Assembly (NCBI RefSeq): GCF_010686755.1 | Contig: NZ_JAAGXA010000011.1 | Span: 108,664-172,663 of the forward strand | Direction of reading: 5' to 3' | Source: Nocardioides zeae | Lineage (GTDB): Bacteria; Actinomycetota; Actinomycetes; Propionibacteriales; Nocardioidaceae | Length of the DNA stretch: 64,000 nt | Shown: positions 25,893-34,276 of the stretch, piece by piece | How positions within the stretch are numbered: the stretch's first letter is position 1 | How the letters are laid out: each line of letters opens with the position of its first letter | The notes under the pieces: generated by a model | What the model saw: only the letters and a program-made list of their open reading frames with translations | Told to the model about the DNA's origin: nothing | Database searches by the model: none | Program-made: the position numbers and the translations under genes

Positions 25893-27751
25893 CCGACATC
25901 GATGTCGTGCCGACCCCGGCACCTCCAGGCGCGGCCGGGACCAGCGGGCGCCGCAAGCGGCGGCGCTGGGTCGCCGACCTGGCGCGCCCCTCGGCTGCTG
26001 GGGCGTTCGCCGTGGCACTCGGCCTCGTGTTCGCCAACGACGGGTTCTGGCTCACCGTCATCACGTCGTCGGCGATCCTCTACGTGCTCGTCGCCGCCTA
26101 CAACGTCATCTTCGGGTACGCCGGCCTCTTCAACCTCGCACACGTGGCGATCTACGGCGTGGGTGGCTATGCGAGCGTGGTGATCGAGACCGAGCTGGGG
26201 GTCTCGTTCTGGGTCTCGGTGCCGATGGCGATGGGGGTGGCCCTCGTCGCCTCGCTCGTGGTCGCGCTCCCGACGTCCCGCCTGGGCGGAGCCTTCTTCG
26301 CGCTCGGGACGCTGGCGTTCGCGATTGCGGCGACCGAGGTCACGACCGGCTGGGACGAGGTGACCGGCGGAGCCAACGGCTACCTCGGCATCGCGCCGCC
26401 GATCATCGGCGACACGGTGCTGTTCGCGGGCGAGCTGTCCTTCTACTGGCTGGTGGCCGCCGTCGCCGTCGTGTGTTTCGAGATCTTCTACCGTTTCGGG
26501 GAGTCCCGGGTCGCCCGGGAGCTGGTGGCGGTCCGGGAGAGCGTCGTCGCGGCGCAGACCGTGGGGATCGATCCGTGGCGCCGGCGCATGCTCGCTTTCA
26601 CCATCTCGGGCACGTTCGCCGGGCTGGCGGGCGCTCTGGTGGCTCACCAGATGCTGTTCATCAGCCCCGAGTCGTTCTCGCTCCACATCATGATCAATGT
26701 GCTGATCGTGGTGCTCATCGGTGGGGGCGGAACGCGGTTGGGCCCGGTCATCGGCGTCGTCGCCCTGGTCGCCATCCAGGAGGCGGGCGAGCAGCTCGGC
26801 GACATGAGCAACCTCATCTTCGGAGCGGCAATCATCCTGATCTTCGCGTTCGCTCCCCGGGGTCTCGTGGGCGTCGGCCGCAGCATCGCGCAGCGGCTGC
26901 CATCCGACTCCTGGCCACGCAGGATCGGGGCCAGGCCGGTCCCCTTCGAGGTGGCTGCGCTTCCGGAGTCGGAGGTCGGTGCGGCGTCCCGCCGGCTCGA
27001 GGTGGCAGGTGTCGACCTGTCCTTCGCGGGCGTCACAGCGCTGCAGGGGGTCGGGCTCGCCGTCGAGAGCGGCGAGGTCCTCGGGTTGATCGGGCCGAAC
27101 GGGGCCGGCAAGACCTCGATGGTGAACGTCGTCTCCGGAATGGTGCGGCCGCAGGCTGGTTCTGTCCGCCTCGACGGCGACGAGCTCGTGGGGCTCGCTC
27201 CTCACGCGGTCGCTCGGCGCGGTGTGGTTCGCACCTTCCAGAGTGCTCGCATGATTCCCGAGTTCGACCTCATCACCAACGTCGTCCTCGGGCGAGGACA
27301 GGCGGCCCGCTCCACGCTCGTCGAGCAGATGCTCGACCTGCCACGCAGTCGTCGGGATGAGGAAGAGGCCTACTACCACGGCCTCGGACTCCTCGAGCTC
27401 GTCGGCGTCCGCGAGCACGCCCACCAGACCGCAGGCGACCTCCCGTACGGCGTCGTACGGCGCGCTGAGATCGCACGTGCGCTCGCGGGGGATCCCGCGT
27501 TCCTCCTGCTCGACGAACCGGGCGCGGGGTTGAGCAACTACGAGCGTGAGGAGATCGCTGAGGCGATCCGGGCGGCGGTCTCGCGGGGGGTCGGGTGTCT
27601 TCTCATCGACCACAACGTCGAGTTCGTGAGCGCCCTGTGCGCGCGCCTGGTGGTCTTCGCGCAGGGCAGGGTGATCGCGGAGGGTGCATCGGCCGAGGTC
27701 TTGGCGCAGAGCTCCGTCATCGAGGCATACCTGGGAGGAGCGAGCAGATGA
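25889..27751 (+). CDS. Fused LivM permease - LivG ATPase of the ABC importer
   Basis: 620 aa. Residues ~30-340 are a LivM-type permease (YNVIFGYAGLFNLAH near 75; GGGGTRLGPVIG near 280). Residues ~369-620 are a LivG ATPase: Walker A GPNGAGKT at 402-409, Q-loop in RTFQSAR, Walker B LLLDEP at 539-544, H-loop in LIDHN. The ABC signature region reads LPYGVVRRAEIARAL where LivG usually has LSYGxQRRLEIARAL, so a conserved glutamine is lost. Start overlaps livH and stop overlaps livF by 4 bp each. LivM and LivG are usually separate genes; the fusion fixes their stoichiometry. Confidence 0.92.
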   Translation: MTDIDVVPTPAPPGAAGTSGRRKRRRWVADLARPSAAGAFAVALGLVFANDGFWLTVITSSAILYVLVAAYNVIFGYAGLFNLAHVAIYGVGGYASVVIETELGVSFWVSVPMAMGVALVASLVVALPTSRLGGAFFALGTLAFAIAATEVTTGWDEVTGGANGYLGIAPPIIGDTVLFAGELSFYWLVAAVAVVCFEIFYRFGESRVARELVAVRESVVAAQTVGIDPWRRRMLAFTISGTFAGLAGALVAHQMLFISPESFSLHIMINVLIVVLIGGGGTRLGPVIGVVALVAIQEAGEQLGDMSNLIFGAAIILIFAFAPRGLVGVGRSIAQRLPSDSWPRRIGARPVPFEVAALPESEVGAASRRLEVAGVDLSFAGVTALQGVGLAVESGEVLGLIGPNGAGKTSMVNVVSGMVRPQAGSVRLDGDELVGLAPHAVARRGVVRTFQSARMIPEFDLITNVVLGRGQAARSTLVEQMLDLPRSRRDEEEAYYHGLGLLELVGVREHAHQTAGDLPYGVVRRAEIARALAGDPAFLLLDEPGAGLSNYEREEIAEAIRAAVSRGVGCLLIDHNVEFVSALCARLVVFAQGRVIAEGASAEVLAQSSVIEAYLGGASR

Positions 27752-28467
27752 TCCTGGACGTGAACGGCGTGCGCGCCGGCTACGGCGGCACCGACGTGCT
27801 CCACGGGGTGTCCTTCCGTGTGGGGGAGGGCGAGGCTGTCGGCATCCTCGGTGCGAACGGTGCGGGCAAGACGACCCTGATGCGCGTTGTCTCGGGGCAG
27901 CTCTCGCCGCGGGAGGGCACGGTGAGCCTCGGCGGTCGGGCGCTGCGGCGTGCCAGCCCATCGAGAATGGTGCGTAGCGGAGTTGTCCTGGTCGCGGAGG
28001 GGCACGAGGTGGTCGGCACCCTCACCGTGCTCGAGAACCTGCGCTTGGGAGCGTTCCGGTTCTGGCCAGGCAAGGACCCGGCGGGTGACGAGCTGCTCGA
28101 GGAGGTCTTCGACCTGTTCCCCATCTTGGCGGACCGGCGCCACCAGCTGGCCTCGCTCCTGTCGGGTGGCCAGCAACAGATGCTGGCCATCGGACGCGCA
28201 CTGATGGCTCGACCCCAGCTGCTCCTGCTGGACGAGCCCTCGCTGGGCCTGGCTCCGATCGTGGTCGAGGAGATCTACGAGCGCCTCGACCGGCTCCGCA
28301 GGGAGAAGGGCCTGGCCATGGTCCTGGTCGAGCAGAGCAGCGGCAGGGCGACCGACTTCTGCGACAGGGTCTACGTGGTACGTCTCGGGGAGGTCGTCGC
28401 CGAGTCCGCGGCGGCTGGCGCACCCTTGAGCGAGGAGTCACTCAAGGCAGCGTACTTCGGCGGTTGA
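27748..28467 (+). CDS. livF: Branched-chain-type ABC transporter ATPase LivF
   Basis: 239 aa cytoplasmic ATPase with Walker A GANGAGKT at 35-42, a full signature LSGGQQQ, Walker B LLLLDEP and an H-loop-region LVEQSS where LivF commonly has Gln rather than His. Pairs with the LivG half of the upstream fusion. The ATG overlaps the fusion's stop and has GGGAGGAG 9 bp upstream. Last gene of the importer operon, followed by a two-way hairpin. Confidence 0.92.
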   Translation: MILDVNGVRAGYGGTDVLHGVSFRVGEGEAVGILGANGAGKTTLMRVVSGQLSPREGTVSLGGRALRRASPSRMVRSGVVLVAEGHEVVGTLTVLENLRLGAFRFWPGKDPAGDELLEEVFDLFPILADRRHQLASLLSGGQQQMLAIGRALMARPQLLLLDEPSLGLAPIVVEEIYERLDRLRREKGLAMVLVEQSSGRATDFCDRVYVVRLGEVVAESAAAGAPLSEESLKAAYFGG

Positions 28468-28472
28468 CCGAT

Positions 28473-28511
28473 CAGGTGCCGCGCGGTGCCCCCGCAGCCG
28501 CGCGGCACCTG
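28473..28511. terminator. Two-way terminator after livF
   Basis: 14-bp perfect arms (28473-28486 and 28498-28511) with an 11-nt loop, between livF and the convergent SDR gene. Confidence 0.75.
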
Positions 28512-28517
28512 GCGGTG

Positions 28518-29294
28518 TCAGGCGTCGGGGGAGGTGCGCGACCACATGCGGTCGTTGTCGCGGCGTGACGTCATCGCCGTCAGGTGTGCCGCGCCGTCGA
28601 CGACGAGAGCATGTCCGCTCACGTAGGACGCCGCAGGCGAGAGGGTGAAGGCCACGACCTCGGCCACCTCTGCCGGATCAGCGACGCGCGCGAGGGGGAC
28701 CTCCCGCTCTATCTGCTCGCGCAGGTGCGGACGGTCGAGCAGCGGGCCCGTCATCGGAGTGGCCATGTAACCGGGGAGGACGCTGTTGCAGCGGACGCCT
28801 CGCGGGCCGTACTCCACGGCGATCGCATCCGCCATGCCGACGATGCCGGCCTTCGACGCGGCGTAAGCCGATCCGCCGGGCTGGGTGAACGTGGCGCTGA
28901 TGCTCGACACGAGGGTCAACGCACCGTGCGACGCCATGAGGGCAGGCAGGGCCGCCTTCGCGACGTGGTATCCGCCGGTCAGGTTGACGGCGATGGTCTC
29001 GTGCCAGATCTCGTCGTCGAGGAGGTGCAGGGGCTGCAACGCGTTGCGGAACACGCCGGCGCAGTGCGCGACTGCATCGAGCCGGCCGTGGCGGTCCAGG
29101 GTCTCCTCGACGGCGCTCCTGACCGAGGCGAGGTCCGTGACGTCAGCGACCACGGAGCCGGCGTCGTCGGGGCGAGGGACGCGATCGGTCGCGACGACCG
29201 TCGCGCCCCGAGCGCGCAACAGCGCAACGGTGGCGGCACCGAGGCCGCTGGCAGCTCCGGTCACGAGGACGACGTTGTCAGGAGATGGGCTCAT
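28518..29294 (-). CDS. Short-chain dehydrogenase/reductase
   Basis: 258 aa classical SDR with GAASGLG near residue 13, catalytic YAASK and a Ser in LVSSISA. An NAD(P)-dependent oxidoreductase for a hydroxyl or keto group, most likely a 3-hydroxyacyl-CoA or cyclic alcohol given the neighbours. The ATG has no ribosome site; it sits directly behind an AT-rich promoter-like region, so the mRNA may be leaderless. Divergent from a second SDR gene and probably co-regulated through the palindrome at 29300-29320. Confidence 0.85.
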   Translation of the reverse strand: MSPSPDNVVLVTGAASGLGAATVALLRARGATVVATDRVPRPDDAGSVVADVTDLASVRSAVEETLDRHGRLDAVAHCAGVFRNALQPLHLLDDEIWHETIAVNLTGGYHVAKAALPALMASHGALTLVSSISATFTQPGGSAYAASKAGIVGMADAIAVEYGPRGVRCNSVLPGYMATPMTGPLLDRPHLREQIEREVPLARVADPAEVAEVVAFTLSPAASYVSGHALVVDGAAHLTAMTSRRDNDRMWSRTSPDA

Positions 29295-29299
29295 AAGAC

Positions 29300-29320
29300 A
29301 TAATCATTATCACTGATTAT
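29300..29320. promoter_or_regulatory. Operator-like palindrome between divergent SDR genes
   Basis: ATAATCA-TTATCAC-TGATTAT, a perfect 7-7-7 inverted repeat in a strikingly AT-rich 30-bp patch between two divergent genes. It probably covers the -10 regions. The binding protein is unknown. Confidence 0.5.
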
Positions 29321-29343
29321 CTCTTCCGGAAAGGGAGGCGACG

Positions 29344-30087
29344 ATGCCCCCACAACGCCAGTTGACCGTCGTGACCGGCGCAAGTCGTGGTCTGGGGAGA
29401 GCGATCTCGCTCCTGCTTGCCGAACGCGGCCACGACCTGGTGCTGGCGGCGCGCGACGCGGACACCCTCGATGACGTGGTGGGCGCCTGCCGCGAGAGCG
29501 GAGTGTCCGTGGAGGGGATCGTGACCGATGTGGGTGACCCCGGGGCCGTCGTGGACCTGCTCGGCAGGGCCGAACGGATGGGTCCGGTGACGGGTCTGGT
29601 CAACAACGCGGGGGCGTACGTCTCCGGGCCGATCGAGCAGGTGGAGCTCGACGATTGGCAGAGGCTCGTCGCGGTCAACGCCACGTCCTGTCTTCTCGCC
29701 TGTCGCGAGGTGATCGGCCCGATGAAGGCGCGCGGTTACGGACGCATCGTCAACGTGGCGTCGACGACGGGTGTGATCGGGATCCCCGGTGCGGTTGCCT
29801 ACGCGATGACGAAGGGCGCCGTCGTCGCGTTGACCAAGTGCTTGGCCGTCGAGGTCGCCCGGCGGGGCGTCACGGTGAACGCCGTCGCGCCCGGGATGTT
29901 CCGCACCGACATGACCGACGTCTTCCGTTCCTCGGAGAAGGCGGAGGCCTGGTCGCTCGCCCAGTCGCCCACTCGTCGGTGGGGGGAGCCCCACGAGCTG
30001 GCCGAAGCGGTCGCCTTCCTGGTGTCCGAGGGTGCCGGGTTCGTGAACGGCCAGGTGGTCGGAGTGGATGGGGGCTGGACGGCGTGA
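29344..30087 (+). CDS. Short-chain dehydrogenase/reductase (FabG-like)
   Basis: 247 aa SDR with TGASRGLGR near the N-terminus, NNAGAY, and catalytic Ser/Tyr/Lys in VASTTGV ... YAMTK. Closest in layout to 3-oxoacyl reductases/3-hydroxyacyl dehydrogenases. ATG with GGGAGG upstream. First gene of a tight four-gene operon (SDR, acyl-CoA dehydrogenase, two crotonases) in which each start overlaps the previous stop. It likely performs the 3-hydroxyacyl-CoA oxidation step of that module. Confidence 0.87.
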   Translation: MPPQRQLTVVTGASRGLGRAISLLLAERGHDLVLAARDADTLDDVVGACRESGVSVEGIVTDVGDPGAVVDLLGRAERMGPVTGLVNNAGAYVSGPIEQVELDDWQRLVAVNATSCLLACREVIGPMKARGYGRIVNVASTTGVIGIPGAVAYAMTKGAVVALTKCLAVEVARRGVTVNAVAPGMFRTDMTDVFRSSEKAEAWSLAQSPTRRWGEPHELAEAVAFLVSEGAGFVNGQVVGVDGGWTA

Positions 30088-31274
30088 CGGGAGCTACCTC
30101 GTTGCTGGACCTGGACGAGGAACAGCGCGCGCTGCAGTCCGTCGCGCGGTCCTACGCGCGCGAGAAGCTCGCCTCGACCTACCTGCAGCGGGCGAGGACT
30201 GCCGCCTTTCCCTGGGAGGTGCAGCGGCAGCTCGGCGACCTGGGATTCCTCGGGCTGCTGGCCGGACCGGAGTGGGGTGCCGGGGAGGGGCTGGACTACG
30301 TCGCGTGCGGCGTCGTCATGGAAGAGCTGGCCTACGCGGACTTCAATGTCGCGAACTGCGTGCTGCCCACCCTCATCATCACCGCGATCCTGCGGGAGCA
30401 CGGCAGCAAGCAGCAGCGGGAGAAGTGGATGCCGGCACTCGTCGCTGGGGACGCTCTCGTCGCGCTCGCGCTGACCGAGCCCGGCTCGGGCTCCGACGCC
30501 GCAGCCATGCGCACGGTCGCGGAGCGCACGGCCGAGGGCTGGGTCCTCCGGGGCGAGAAGACCTCGATCACGGCCATCCCGTACGCCGAGGCCGCGATCG
30601 TCTTCGCCCGCACCGCCGGTGGGCCCGCGGGCTCACAGGTCTCGGCGTTCCTCGTCCCGCTCGACCTCGACGGCGTGACGACGGGATCCATCGCCGATCC
30701 CGGGTGGCTGCCGGTCGGACGCGGCACGATCTCCTTCGATGACGTGCGCGTTCCGCTGTCGGCATTGGTGGGGGAGGAGGGTGCGGGATTCCGCACCGTG
30801 ATGAACAACTTCGACTTCACCCGCCCCCTGCTCGCACTGACAGCGATCGGTGCTGCACAGGCGAGTCTCGACGAGACGGTGGGCCACGTTCGCACGCGGC
30901 CGGCCTTCGGGAGCACCCTGAGCAGGTTCGAGGGCATCTCCTTCCCCCTCGCGGAGCATGCGACCTGGCTCGAGCTCGCTCGGATGATCTGTTACCGCAC
31001 GCTCGAGAAGCGTGGTCGCGGCCTCGACCACACCGCAGATGCCGCGATGTGCAAGTGGGTCGGACCGCTGGTGTCGAGCCGCGCCATTCACGACTGCCTG
31101 CTCCAGTTCGGCCACTACGGCTACTCCTCGGAGTACCCGCTCGAGCAGCGGCTGCGCGACGTGCTCGCCGTCGAGATCGCCGACGGCACCGCGCAGATCC
31201 AGAAAATCGTCATCGCCCGAGAGCTCTTCGGGCGCGACTTCGTTCCCTACCAGACAGGACACCGAACACCATGA
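30084..31274 (+). CDS. Acyl-CoA dehydrogenase with Asp at the usual catalytic Glu position
   Basis: 396 aa. Standard dehydrogenase layout (LALTEPGSGSDAA near residue 130), but the C-terminal block reads IADGTAQIQ where most members have EGTxEIQ, so the usual base position is Asp. The GTG start overlaps the stop of the upstream SDR. Next to two crotonases, it likely supplies their unsaturated acyl-CoA. Asp at this position is seen in some dehydrogenases of cyclic acyl-CoAs, so a cyclic or hindered substrate is possible; that is inference. Confidence 0.87.
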   Translation: MTGATSLLDLDEEQRALQSVARSYAREKLASTYLQRARTAAFPWEVQRQLGDLGFLGLLAGPEWGAGEGLDYVACGVVMEELAYADFNVANCVLPTLIITAILREHGSKQQREKWMPALVAGDALVALALTEPGSGSDAAAMRTVAERTAEGWVLRGEKTSITAIPYAEAAIVFARTAGGPAGSQVSAFLVPLDLDGVTTGSIADPGWLPVGRGTISFDDVRVPLSALVGEEGAGFRTVMNNFDFTRPLLALTAIGAAQASLDETVGHVRTRPAFGSTLSRFEGISFPLAEHATWLELARMICYRTLEKRGRGLDHTADAAMCKWVGPLVSSRAIHDCLLQFGHYGYSSEYPLEQRLRDVLAVEIADGTAQIQKIVIARELFGRDFVPYQTGHRTP

Positions 31275-32089
31275 CCTCAACGCGCGACGAGAACCCCGCA
31301 ACGAGCAGCGACGCGGCAGACGTGCTGCTCGTGGACGAACCCTCTCCCGGGGTGCGGCGCCTCACCCTCAACCGTCCGGAGCGCCTCAACGCCTTGACAC
31401 GGGGCCTGGCCAATCGACTCATCGAGGAGCTCGAGCGCGTGCAGGCCGATGACTCCGTGCGTGTCGTCCTCCTGGCCGCCAACGGTCCGTCGTTCTGTGC
31501 GGGTGCCGACTTCGACGAGCACTTCCAAGAGGACGGGTTCGACATCGGTCGCACCGACCTGTGGGAGCGGATCGAGACCTTGAGAGTCCCCGTCATCGCC
31601 GCTGTCCAGGGTTGGGTCATGACCGGTGGCTTCCTGCTGACCTACTGCTGCGACATCCTGGTCGCGGCCAGCGACACCAAGTTCCGGGACACCCACGCTG
31701 CGCTCGGCCTCATCCCGACGGGAGGGGAGAGCCAGCGGATGCCGCGCCGTCTCGGGCCGTTCGTGGCTCGTGACCTGATGCTGACCAGTCGTGCCCTGAC
31801 TGCCGAGGACGCCCACCGGATCGGTTTCGTCTCCCAGGTGGTGCCCGTCGAGGAGCTGGAGGCGGCCGCGCTCGCAGTCGCCGAGCAGGTGGTGGCCAAC
31901 TCGCCTCGCGTGGTGGCCATCCTCAAGCAGCTCATCAATCTCGGCACGCAAGCCGACCTGGGTGTCGGCCGCCGCCTCGAGCTGCTGCACAACGACTTCG
32001 GCACGGCCAACAACAGTGATGACGCCGACCGACGTGCCCGCATCCAGGCCGTTCGTGACCGGTCCCGAAGCGCTCGTGACCGTGCCTGA
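31271..32089 (+). CDS. Enoyl-CoA hydratase/isomerase (crotonase family)
   Basis: 272 aa crotonase-fold protein: CoA-binding and oxyanion segment FCAGADF, second oxyanion turn at GWVMTGGF. At the position of the first catalytic Glu (usually PE in FGQPEINLG) the sequence is FRDTHAALG, i.e. His. That variant is frequent in one large crotonase subgroup, so hydration should not be assumed; retro-aldol, hydrolysis or isomerisation are alternatives. ATG overlaps the dehydrogenase stop. Confidence 0.85.
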   Translation: MTSTRDENPATSSDAADVLLVDEPSPGVRRLTLNRPERLNALTRGLANRLIEELERVQADDSVRVVLLAANGPSFCAGADFDEHFQEDGFDIGRTDLWERIETLRVPVIAAVQGWVMTGGFLLTYCCDILVAASDTKFRDTHAALGLIPTGGESQRMPRRLGPFVARDLMLTSRALTAEDAHRIGFVSQVVPVEELEAAALAVAEQVVANSPRVVAILKQLINLGTQADLGVGRRLELLHNDFGTANNSDDADRRARIQAVRDRSRSARDRA

Positions 32090-32900
32090 CGTCGAGGGCA
32101 CGTCCCGCCAGTCCGCCGCTGATGGGCTTGTCCTGGTCGAGGATCGCGAGGGTGTCAGGCTGCTGACCCTGAACCGTCCTGATCAGATGAACGCGCTCAG
32201 CGCTGCTCTCGTGGGGGCGCTGGGGGAGGAGCTGGCTCGGGCCGGCGCGGATCCGGCGGTCCGGGTGGTCCATGTGACGGGCGCCGGCAGGGCTTTCTGC
32301 GCGGGGGCCGACCTCATCGAGTCCGAGGTCGTCACGGCTGACAGCGCCGCCTTCCGGGGTCTCCTCCGGCGATGGCGCCGTGTGTTCGACTCGATCGACG
32401 CGTGCCCGAAGCCGGTCGTCGCCCTGCTCAACGGACTCACCCTCGCTGGGGGCCTCGAGCTCGCGCTGGCCTGCGACTACATGGTGGCGTCCAGTGCCGC
32501 TCGCATCGGCGACGTCCATGCCAACTTCGGGCTCGTGCCCGGTGGAGGCGGCAGTCAGCGTCTGACCGACGCGGTCGGCGCGCGTGCCGCACGGTGGCTG
32601 ATGTTCTCAGGCGAGATGGTGTCGGCCGACCGGGCACTCGCCCTGGGACTGGTCCAGGAGGTCGTCCCGGCGGACGACTTCCTCGAGGTGTGTTGGGAGA
32701 AGGGCGCCACGATGTCGGCGCGGAGCCAGCCCGGGCTCGCCTTCATGAAGCGGCTGAGCCGGCCGTCCATCACCGCCCAGGGCATCGAGCTAGAGATCGA
32801 GGGCGCTGCGCACCTCGTCGTCGGACCTGATGCTCGTGAGGGCCTCGCCGCTTTCCGCGAGAAGCGATCACCCCGCTTCCAGGCGGCGGCCGACGACTGA
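32082..32900 (+). CDS. Enoyl-CoA hydratase/isomerase (crotonase family), second copy
   Basis: About 272 aa. Oxyanion segments FCAGADL and LNGLTLAGGLEL. As in the preceding crotonase, the first Glu position is His (IGDVHANFG), so the two may be divergent duplicates or act on successive intermediates. GTG at 32082 is chosen, overlapping the upstream stop by 8 bp; GTG at 32076 is equally possible, and neither has a clear ribosome site. Last gene of the operon, followed by a terminator. Confidence 0.83.
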   Translation: MPDVEGTSRQSAADGLVLVEDREGVRLLTLNRPDQMNALSAALVGALGEELARAGADPAVRVVHVTGAGRAFCAGADLIESEVVTADSAAFRGLLRRWRRVFDSIDACPKPVVALLNGLTLAGGLELALACDYMVASSAARIGDVHANFGLVPGGGGSQRLTDAVGARAARWLMFSGEMVSADRALALGLVQEVVPADDFLEVCWEKGATMSARSQPGLAFMKRLSRPSITAQGIELEIEGAAHLVVGPDAREGLAAFREKRSPRFQAAADD

Positions 32901-32914
32901 CAGATCGCTCCGCA

Positions 32915-32947
32915 GCGTGGCGGGGCATGCACGTCGCCCCGCCACGC
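32915..32947. terminator. Two-way terminator after the crotonase operon
   Basis: 12-bp perfect GC-rich arms (32915-32926 and 32936-32947) with a 9-nt loop, between the crotonase operon and the convergent MFS gene. Confidence 0.75.
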
Positions 32948-33018
32948 GAGCGCTCCGCCGGTCGGCGTGACATCCAGGGACTGGGGCCACCCGACGCCGG
33001 GAGCCACGGCCCATGGAG

Positions 33019-34206
33019 CTACGAGAGACCGGACGTGGTGCGGGCGGTGCGCTCCCCGGGGTGGGGGGACGAGTGAGCGAGGAACGCCGCACCCGACAGC
33101 AGGAAGACCACCGCGCAGGCGGTGAAGAGCACCGCGAAGCCGTGGGGCACGTGATCGAGCACCGCCCCGCCGGCGGGAGGAGCGAGCACCTGGGCGGCAG
33201 CGAACACCAGTGTCAGCCCGGTGAAGGCCTCCCCTACGCGCGGGGCTGCGATGGTCGTCGCCAGTATCGTCGGCACGAGGGAGCCCGCGCCACTCATGAC
33301 CGAGCCGAAGAGGAAGCCGGCTACGACCACGAGGGTCGGGTGCGTCCCGCTCGCGGCCATCACCAGAGCGGCCAGGCAGGCGACGAGCTGATTTCCCCCG
33401 AGCACCAGGCCGTGTCCCCAGCGGTCACCGGCACGACCCAGGACGAGGCCGCCGGCGAGCGCGCCCATTCCGAGTGCGAGCCATGCCAGAGACCCGTTCA
33501 TGCTCGCGCGGCTGGTGGCTCCGGCGATGTACCACGTGGTGAACCACGCCACGCCCAGGCCGAAGAGCGCGTAGCCGAGCGTCATGAGCATGAGACCTCG
33601 GAGCGGCGCGCGGGGTGTGGTGACCCCTGCGGGGCGTGGAGACGGCGTGCGGAAGGCGAGGACGCAGCTGGCCGCGCCCAGCGCGGCCTGGCACACCCAG
33701 ACTGCGCGCCAGCCGCCGGTGACCCCGGAACGGACAGCGACCTCGGCGAGCACGGCCGCGACGATGATGCCTGCTCCGTTGGCGGTGCCGATGATCCCGA
33801 GGGTGCGTCCCCGGTTGTCCTCGCTGCTCACCTCGATGGTGGCGGCCGCCCCGGAGATCCATCCGAAGGCACTGGCCACGCCGGTCAGGGCGACGCCAGC
33901 AGCGAGGACGGCGAGCTCCTGGGCGGCGGCGGCGATCAGCATTCCGAGGGTGGCGATGAGAAGCCCCCAGGCCACGAGACGCACGTGCGAGGTCCGTCGT
34001 GCCAGTCGGGGGATGGCGAGGAGCCCGGCCACGTAGCCGGCGAGGTTGATGCTGGCCAGGAGACCGACCGCTGCGTAGGTCTCGTCCAGCGACTCCCTGA
34101 TGCCCGGCACCAGCAGCCCGATGCTGAATCGTCCGAAGGAGATGGTCACCGCCATGCCGCAGAAGGCGGTCGCGATGACGCGCGCCCGACGTGTGGCGAG
34201 GGTCAC
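33019..34206 (-). CDS. Major facilitator superfamily transporter
   Basis: 395 aa, hydrophobic throughout with about 11-12 membrane segments and a charged loop after helix 2 (IPRLARRTSHVR) typical of the MFS signature. A central cytoplasmic stretch rich in Arg/Pro (residues ~190-200) separates the two halves. Probably imports or exports a pathway compound. The GTG start has the shared CTGTGTTTACCATG element 27-40 bp upstream, the same distance as in the dehydrogenase gene at 39.1 kb. Divergent from an acyl-CoA dehydrogenase. Confidence 0.87.
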   Translation of the reverse strand: MTLATRRARVIATAFCGMAVTISFGRFSIGLLVPGIRESLDETYAAVGLLASINLAGYVAGLLAIPRLARRTSHVRLVAWGLLIATLGMLIAAAAQELAVLAAGVALTGVASAFGWISGAAATIEVSSEDNRGRTLGIIGTANGAGIIVAAVLAEVAVRSGVTGGWRAVWVCQAALGAASCVLAFRTPSPRPAGVTTPRAPLRGLMLMTLGYALFGLGVAWFTTWYIAGATSRASMNGSLAWLALGMGALAGGLVLGRAGDRWGHGLVLGGNQLVACLAALVMAASGTHPTLVVVAGFLFGSVMSGAGSLVPTILATTIAAPRVGEAFTGLTLVFAAAQVLAPPAGGAVLDHVPHGFAVLFTACAVVFLLSGAAFLAHSSPHPGERTARTTSGLS

Positions 34207-34232
34207 TCGTGACTGGCCAAGTCAATGATGGT

Positions 34233-34246
34233 CATGGTAAACACAG
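34233..34246 (-). promoter_or_regulatory. Shared 14-bp element, copy 1
   Basis: Reads CTGTGTTTACCATG on the minus strand, 26 bp before the MFS start codon. An identical copy occurs at 39090-39103, 29 bp before another gene start. Likely operator or core promoter for both. Confidence 0.5.
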
Positions 34247-34276
34247 ATATCACACATCTAGCCACCGGAGGTCGGT

